Assembly: GCF_005239225.2 (NCBI RefSeq)
Contig: NC_133300.1
Location: 12,491,875-12,555,874, forward strand
DNA: 64,000 bases
Source: Populus alba
Lineage: Eukaryota > Streptophyta > Magnoliopsida > Malpighiales > Salicaceae
Direction of reading: 5' to 3'
This document shows, piece by piece, positions 57,432 through 64,000 of the stretch (its first letter is position 1; every line of letters begins with the position of its first letter). A program made the translations under genes and the position numbers. A model generated the notes under the pieces. That model was not told the DNA's origin. It searched no databases and was given only the letters and a program-made list of their open reading frames with translations.

Positions 57432-59600
57432 ATTTTGCGTACGTGGGCGAACGAAGGCAAATGCATTTACAGCAGATAGAAAGCAAGAAATTAGAGATAC
57501 CAACTATTAGCAACAACACCTGTATATGTAAGCTCACGCATTCACAACGATTGGATTTCTACAAGTTATTCTATGTAACACAATATGCAATGAGAAAAGG
57601 ACATATAGTGTTTCTTTTTTTTTAGAAAAAAAATTCAAACTCCAGACCTTTATAAATTGTAAATTTTTCAATGACCACTCATCCATGGTTGTAGCCAAAA
57701 CACACATACACACACACACTAGTAGCCAAAACACGTAAAAAAAGGGTAAAGAATATGACTTTTTCATATTTGGTCATATAAATACTCTACCAAATTACAT
57801 CCATAGAGGTTTCAAAATGATTCAAGGAACTACATTTTTATTTTTATTTTTATCAAGGAGTTTGAGAAATGATGCAAATGACTCATTCTCAAGTCTTAAA
57901 ATTACAGCTTTAAACATGTTAGAGGAATAGACTTTCTGCGGTATTTTATAAGAAAAACCTGGATAATAATATAATGTTAAAACAACACCAGAAATATTTA
58001 AATAGAGATTTAAATCAACCTAAACAAGAAACCTAAGTTAAGTAGAAAGCAAATACTTAAAATAAAAATTAATTAGAAAAATAATTAAAATAGAAAAAAA
58101 AAACTTATAGGTCTAATTTTGGGAGATCTAATGGTCGCATGATCAATGAAGTGAGTCTTTTAAGGAACTCGACTTATAGAATAACTCGATCAAATTTGAG
58201 TCAAATCAAACTATCAGATCCTACATCATTGCTATTTTCTATAGATTTTATATTTAACTCGTTCAAGTTTCTTTGCAAAATCTGATTAGGCTCAACCTTG
58301 TCTATCTGATCCATAAACATATTTGCAATAAATTTCACGTTAATAAACCCCTGCAATGATGTGAATCTTTTTCTCACAATTGATGTGGATCATCCTTTAT
58401 TGGAAATGGAGAATGAATGGTTGAAGTTCTTACAAAACAAGTCTCCTTAGAAAGTTGAGGAAGCTTTTATGCTTAAGTTAGCAAATGAATGATCGGAACG
58501 AGCTTGAAAAAAAAACTATAGTAATTGTTATAGAGCTTGAATGTGTTTAAGAATAAAGAAGAAGGTTGAAGAAGATGAAGTTCAAAATCCTTTACCTTAG
58601 AATTCATTGCTATTTATATAGCCACAAGTCTTGGAAACTTGCATAGAATCAGAGGCAAAAAGATTAGTTTTCTTACCCTATATGATCCTAGATCATGATT
58701 AGAAGATAAAATCTTCGAAGTTGGTCGATCACTATTAAAAGCTAAAGTTGAGGTTATGGACATTGTCCATATGATAAGGGTAGTTGTCACTATTTTTCAG
58801 TGGATGCTATAAGCCCCAAGAATATACATGTATTTAATAGATGTATGATTTGTCCTTCTTGTTGTTAGGTGGTATGTCAAGTTGACTTAAGATGTTCAAC
58901 TTTACCATATCATACCCATACTACTTGGGTGGCCAGAGAATGAATGGGTTTTCTCTCTTCTTTGGGTGCATTTTATTCTACTCGAGTATATAACTCTTCA
59001 AATTTACTCCATTTACGAGTTTACATGAGGGTCACGTGAAGTCGAGTGTGTCCTATTTGGTATCTTTAAAGAGAACAAGAAGTGAAGAAAACTTAGATTT
59101 CTAATCAATTTCTTTGTGGTCAGGAGGTAAGGATCACTTTTACCAAGATTAATTTAATTTTGGTATGTTTTGAAGCTTAGTAAGAAAAGTGTATATTATA
59201 GAAAGTTGAATTTTATAGGTTGAAATGTTTAAGTTTGTATTCTTTATAAAGCATCATGTTCTTGGGCATGAATTTGGAATGAGTAATGAGTGAATTGTGA
59301 AAACAATTGAAGAAAAATTATGCTTTCCTTTGAATGGATGTTTCAACCAAATTAGTGTGAATTATTCTGAAATTTGTCCATATTGACTTGAAATTGGTAT
59401 TCTATTATGTTATATGATGAAATAAAAGATTCGGTGAAGAATTAATTAAAAAAAATAAAACTAAACTAATATTTGATGTGTTGCATAAACTGGTCAATCG
59501 TTTAATTTTACCAAATGATCTTGTTGACTGATTGACAGGAGAAACAATGAAATTGGCTACTGTATAACTCGATCGATCAAATCGATTGACTATTAGGGAC
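57432..59600. other. Upstream of NIP2, no gene recognised
   Basis: A CA-rich tract lies at about 57700-57720. 58100-59000 is repeat-like, including GCTATTTATATAGCCAC at about 58608, which looks like a TATA region of an old LTR, but I could not define any ends. Confidence 0.35.
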
Positions 59601-59943
59601 ACCAATGAAATTAAGTAGAATTCAGTCGACTGATTGGTTGTTCAAATATGAACCAATCAATTATTCTAACTGACAATGAACTATTATTCTTTCAAATAAA
59701 ATAAAATAAAATAAATTAGTGTAAAAGTTTCCAATGGTGTTTATATTGTAATGATTTTTGGATTCCTTTAATAACAAGAGAGGCTGCAAGTTTGAGACGA
59801 TAATAAAAGACTATATCTAGAGCTCAGGCACCAAGTAGACACTCTACAATCAAGGTTCTAGTTGTTAAATAATCAAAATTATTTAATTTTTTATTCATGT
59901 ATATATACCAAGTGCATTGTAATTATCAAATAGTTGAAAAGGA

Positions 59944-60195
59944 AAATTTAAATATTGACTAGTATATGAGGGTTATTAGTGGTGTTAGTTTATCTAACAT
60001 ATGAGAATTTAAATATTGACTTATGCCTGGTTGGTTCTAGGGGCTTTAGTTTATCCGACAACTAGGAATTTAAATAATGATTAGGAGTGGTATTAGATGC
60101 ATCAACTTATCTAACGAGAAGGAATTTAAATATTGATTAGTGCTTATTGACCAATGCTTAAGTGGTACTAGAGACATCATTTTATCTATCAACCA
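59944..60195 (+). repeat. LTR-internal tandem repeat, about 4 units of 55-65 bp
   Basis: Units start GAATTTAAATATTGA or a close variant at about 59944, 60004, 60066 and 60122, with a fifth degraded start near 60198. Each continues GT.TTAGTTTATCTAAC or a variant. It lies inside the presumed LTR. Confidence 0.75.
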
Positions 60196-61023
60196 TATAT
60201 TTAAATGATAAATTTACTTTAAGGGAATTAGAGTCATTATAATGATATATGAAATGTAATTGGGATAATGGATTTGAATGATATAAAAGAATTAATGGTT
60301 TTATAAGTTAAGATACTATTGGATAATTGATGATATAAAATCTCTTAAATATTGGTTAGTGATATTTGAAATTTGATAGTTATTGTTTCAAATAGACATA
60401 TAAATTATTAAATAGTATTTCTTATTTTGTAATTATTTTTCACTACAAGATCCTCATAAGTATGAGCTGAAAAATAAATTTTTTTTTTATTATTACTCAT
60501 GATGATATATCTTAATGTTGAATCTTGGAATATTATACACTTATTATATAATATATTTTTGATATCGTCTTTTGAGATATAATTAAATTTATTATGAAAC
60601 ATGAAAGTATTGACTTAAATTCTTAGATTGTTCTAGTATTTTGTATAATCTTACTCTTTTATGTATTAATTAGAAATGTATGGAATTTAATTTATTAATC
60701 TTTTAAAACCTGTTTATGTTAAGTTTATAAGAGAATTGTGTAGAAATTATTCTGTGAAATGTAATAAAAGAAAGCCAAAAGAATAGACGTAGTCTATTTT
60801 GATCTTGTTTAATATTGAAATAATCTTGAATGTTGAATCTTGTAAAAAGTTAGGATTTGTATAGATGAATAATGATGTTGACACTTGAGAACATTAAAAT
60901 TTAAGGGAAACTCAGCTGAAATTTTAGTCGATACACACACACATAAATTTTTTCCAGTTGGTTTCATGTTATCTATGATTTTGAATATGTAAATTTATGT
61001 CCTAAATATTATGACATTGTAGC

Positions 61024-61036
61024 TGGTATCAGAGCC
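61024..61036 (+). promoter_or_regulatory. Retrotransposon primer-binding site, tRNA-Met type
   Basis: TGGTATCAGAGCC is the classic complement of the initiator tRNA-Met 3' end used by many plant retrotransposons. It lies just after the presumed LTR end (GACA at 61013-61016). Confidence 0.9.
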
Positions 61037-61429
61037 TTAGATTTGATTCAATAGACTTGGTATGAAGAATGACTTAAGTTAAAATGTTCTTGGATGATAC
61101 GTAGCCATCAAGGAACCATGATTGATCCATCTTCGACACGAATAAAGAATTAAAATATTGATATAGTTGAGAGGTAAATGTAAGATCTCTTAGCTAATAT
61201 GCATCATATATACCAAGAATATCGTTATATTTAGGACATGAAAAGTCAGTAGGACTCATAAATGTTTTAGCCTCCTTAGAGGTTGTGATTTTATAGCCAG
61301 CAACATCTGAAGGAGAGAGATAAAAAGTGAGATATCCACCTGCAGGGACCCTCATACCGCATGTTGATTATGCTTTCTTGGAGTAGATAGTAAGAGTAGT
61401 GGTTGTTGGCACTTGGCATGTCTAGTGTA

Positions 61430-62060
61430 ACATCTCCAGCAACCCCAGTAGTTCTAGAATCCACAGATACTGTGGTTGGATTAGTTCGTTTAGTGAAAAG
61501 TATGAGAGATATGAGTTGTGAGCTCTTCTTAGAAGAGTAAGATGCTGAGATTTCATGAAGATGGATTATGAAGGTAGAAAAGACTCTAAATTAGATAAAA
61601 GTGTTAGAAGAACTATAAGTGGACTGTACCATTTAACTATTTTCAGATATAACACAAACTTGGTGGGAGACTGTATAGATGAGGAGGACCAACAAAGAAA
61701 TTTCTTGGGATGACTTTAATATAAAGTTCAAAATAAGTTTTACTTTCGATTTCATCGTAATGATAATAAATAAGAGTTTTTAGTTCTAAAGTAAAAAAAT
61801 ATGATTGTGATTGAGTATGAGAGGAGTTTCATGATCTTTTAATGTTCACCTCACATTACATTCTTACTGAATAACATGTGATTGAGAGGCTTTAGGATGG
61901 ATTCAGGCATGACTTTGAAACATAGGTTAATTGAATTGTAGTTCAAGAGTGTGAGAGAGTTGGTAGAGGTAACTCAGGCTTTAGATGCATGTATTAGCGA
62001 GGGCCAACAAGGCCAATCTAAAGTTGGTAAGACAAAACAATTCAGTTAGTTTAAGAAGAA
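61430..62060 (+). pseudogene. Retrotransposon gag remnant
   Basis: Pieces in different frames recall the Ty3/gypsy gag domain: around 61569-61620 a KVEKTLNQIKVLEEL-like segment, then TWWETV and RRTNKEISWDDFNIKFKISF (61650-61740), YERSFHDLLMFTSHYILTE (about 61825-61870), and VRELVEVTQALDACISEGQQ (61951-62013). Several in-frame stops. Gag would form the particle; it is dead here. Confidence 0.7.
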
Positions 62061-62184
62061 ATGAGGAAATTTTGGTTAGGGGAGGGTGATAACTAGGTTT
62101 TTACAGAGTAATGGTGGAAGATCATCTAGAGGATAATCGAACTTAAAGGCCGGTTCAACCAGAGGGATTATAGAATAGAAAACC

Positions 62185-62300
62185 ATAACTTATCCTTAGT
62201 ATGCTCGATATGAGTAGAGACATTTTAGAGACTGTTTGGCATCACCAGGTTGATGCTATGTTTGTAGGACAGAGGGAAACAAATGAAGAGATTATCTATA
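62185..62300 (+). pseudogene. Remnant of the gag zinc knuckle
   Basis: The piece RHFRDCLASPG followed, after a stop, by CYVC resembles the CCHC nucleic-acid-binding knuckle of Ty3/gypsy gag. It is truncated by stops and runs straight into the start of the reverse transcriptase remnant, so the protease is absent. Confidence 0.6.
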
Positions 62301-62344
62301 CTTGGGTTAGGGATGTCATTACTTTAGAGATTATCTATTTTTAG

Positions 62345-63180
62345 AGTAGCTACCAGGATTACCTCTAGAAAGGGAAGTAGAGGTTTATGTTGATGCACTA
62401 TCGGAAACCTCTTTCATATCCCAACCACCTTATAGAATGACACTAGCAGAACTAGCTAGGTTGAAGATCCAACTTCAAGAACTATTAGATAAAGGGTTTA
62501 TACACCCTGAGCAATTCACAATAGAGAGCCCTAATACTACTTGCAAATAAGAATAATGACACATTTAGACTCTGCATTGATTATCAACAGTTGAATATAG
62601 TGACAAAGAAGAATAAATATCCACTTATGAGGATATATGACTTATTTACTTAGTTGAAGGGAGCTAAAGTGTTTTTGAAAATAAACTTAAGGTCAAGGTA
62701 TTACCAGTTGAGAATTAAGGAGCAAAATATGCTGAAGAATGATTTTAGAACTAGTTACGAATATTCTGAGTTCCTGATAATGCCATTTGGATTAACAAAA
62801 GCTTTAACAATGTTTATAGATTTCATGAATAGGGTTTTTTGACCTTACATGGATAAATATGTTGTAGTATTCATAGATGATATCATGATTTATTCAAACT
62901 AATACTTGAATAATAAACAATATTTGAGGTGTATTGTAGAAATTAAAGGACCATCAACTATATGCCAAGTTGAGTAAGTGTGAATTTTGGTTGAAGGAAG
63001 TAATCTTTTTGGGGCATGTCATATAAGGAGAAGGGGTATTTCTGGTTCTAAGAAAGGTCAAAGCTATTTTGAATTAGGAAAGGCCTACTAATGTAAAGGA
63101 AATTCATAGTTTTCTTGGTTTAACTGGATATTATAGAATGTTTATAGAAGGGATTTCCACGATAATGACCCCCTGACATG
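62345..63180 (+). pseudogene. Reverse transcriptase remnant (Ty3/gypsy)
   Basis: The order matches Ty3/gypsy RT: LPLEREVEVYVDAL and SQPPYRMTLAELARLKIQLQ, a frameshift near 62535, [28 protein letters not shown] (62660-62720), [11 protein letters not shown], the catalytic-type motif YVVVFIDDIMIYSN (62858-62899), KLSKCEFWLKEVIFLGHV (about 62971-63022), and SFLGLTGYYRMF (about 63109-63144). Several stops and frameshifts. It would copy the element RNA into DNA if intact. Confidence 0.85.
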
Positions 63181-63289
63181 ATTAACTCGGAAGGAAGTTA
63201 AATGAGATTTGTCTAAGGATTGTGAAAAGAGCTTTCAGAAATTGAAAAAAGGCTTGCCATTGCCGTAATGTCGAACTTTCTTTTAGGAT

Positions 63290-63955
63290 CTAAAGGGTTT
63301 GTAGTCTATAGTTATGCGTCAAAGAAGAGAGTTGGGTGTGTTTTGATGCAATATAAAAAGGTGATTGCCTATGCATCTAGATAATTGAAACCACACAAAG
63401 TTAATTACTTAATTCATGATCTGGAGTTAGTTGTTGTAGTGTTTGCCTTACGAGTATGGAGAGATTATTTGTGTTGGACCTGGATTCAGATTTTTATAGA
63501 TTATAAGAGTTTGAGATACTTGATGTCATAGAAGGAATTGAATAGATGATATAAGAGATGGGTGAAACTAATTAAGGATTATGATTATGTAATAGACTAT
63601 CATCCGAGAAAATCAAATATCATTGCTGATGCTCTTAGTCATAAAAATAAGACAGGGGTATATGAACCAATGAAATGTGATAAGAGAGAAATGATAGAAT
63701 TAAAGAGTATAAATTTCCAATTGGAGGTAGGACCAGAGGGATCCTTATTAGCCCACTTAAAAGTATTGTCTATACTTTGAGATAAAATATGTTGATGTGA
63801 ATAAAATTAGGAGCAAAGTGGAATCAAGGATTAAGACTCCTTTTCAGATCTTAGAGAATGAAATGGTGGTAATGAATAGATAAATGTATTTACTGGGTGA
63901 CAATGCTCTTAAAATTGAATTGTTAAAAGAAGCTTATAAATCTAAGTTGTAAATC
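63290..63955 (+). pseudogene. RNase H remnant and pre-integrase linker
   Basis: GSKGFVVYSYASKKRVGCVL and YKKVIAYASR, then HDLELVVVVFALRVWRDYL and the end motif DYHPRKSNIIADALSHKN (63598-63651), match Ty3/gypsy RNase H with a substitution at the first catalytic position (CDAS-like motif reads SYAS). After a short linker, MVVMNR and GDNALKIELLKEAYKS (to about 63945) are typical of the stretch just before the integrase zinc finger. Stops at 63382, 63529 and 63777. Confidence 0.8.
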
Positions 63956-64000
63956 TAAGAAGTGCTAATATGTAAATGGATTTAATTTTTTTTTTACTAT

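Larger units (their letters stand above)
59601..64000 (+). mobile_element. Decayed Ty3/gypsy (chromovirus-like) retrotransposon, 5' half
   Basis: Order: LTR-like sequence ending near 61016, primer-binding site 61024-61036, gag remnants (about 61430-62050), zinc-knuckle remnant (about 62185-62280), reverse transcriptase remnants (about 62345-63180) and RNase H remnants (about 63290-63640). The linker before integrase follows to about 63950, and the element leaves the window. Stops and frameshifts occur throughout. The tRNA-Met primer-binding site and domain order fit the chromovirus (Tekay/Del) side of Ty3/gypsy. The left end is approximate. Confidence 0.8.

Noticed and set aside
58600..58640. 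TATA-like word GCTATTTATATAGCCA as a gene promoter
   Set aside because: No coding region follows on either strand; it looks more like decayed LTR sequence.

Overview
This is a 64 kb AT-rich nuclear window from a flowering plant. The protein matches and several dispersed repeats that I recognise as typical of poplar and willow point to Salicaceae, most likely Populus. That assignment rests on recognition only. Genes are sparse, with many spliced exons and canonical GT-AG introns, and they sit in a sea of old transposable elements.

Three intact protein genes can be modelled exon by exon. (1) A GASA/Snakin-type gibberellin-regulated cysteine-rich peptide gene (32530-33441, +, 4 exons, 106 aa). 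(2) The condensin subunit SMC4/CAP-C (43638-53349, +, 28 exons, 1250 aa), with Walker A, hinge, signature and Walker B motifs all present. (3) A NIP2/Lsi1-type aquaporin (54118-57264, -, 5 exons, 279 aa), with both NPA boxes 108 residues apart and a G-S-G-R selectivity filter, the combination linked to silicic acid transport. SMC4 and the aquaporin gene are convergent, with about 770 bp between their stop codons.

The rest, region by region: 1-14 kb holds tandem duplications, a tRNA-derived SINE with a clear target-site duplication, a tandem triplet of related SINE units, and several inverted-terminal elements nested in older repeats. 14-18.3 kb has a broken CACTA (En/Spm) transposon with a recognisable terminus and transposase-associated domain. 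Next to or inside it lies the 5' part of a Ty3/gypsy (Athila/Tat-like) retrotransposon: LTR, tRNA-Asp-type primer-binding site and frameshifted gag. 18.6-32 kb is gene-free, with a long foldback, a Salicaceae-type tandem array, microsatellites, a second copy of a foldback-containing element and many short dispersed AT-rich elements. 34-43 kb is gene-poor and contains a decayed hAT transposase 3' end. 58-64 kb is the 5' half of a heavily decayed Ty3/gypsy chromovirus-like element running off the right edge.

I see no operon-like or defence-like new system. The most functionally interesting items are the silicon-channel signature of the aquaporin, a probable GC-AG intron in SMC4, a cell-cycle-type promoter (E2F-like and MSA-like sites) upstream of SMC4, and several unusual repeats: a minisatellite inside the aquaporin intron, a (TG)n tract abutting its splice acceptor, a triplicated SINE, and a mobile-element family carrying a 20-bp perfect palindrome.
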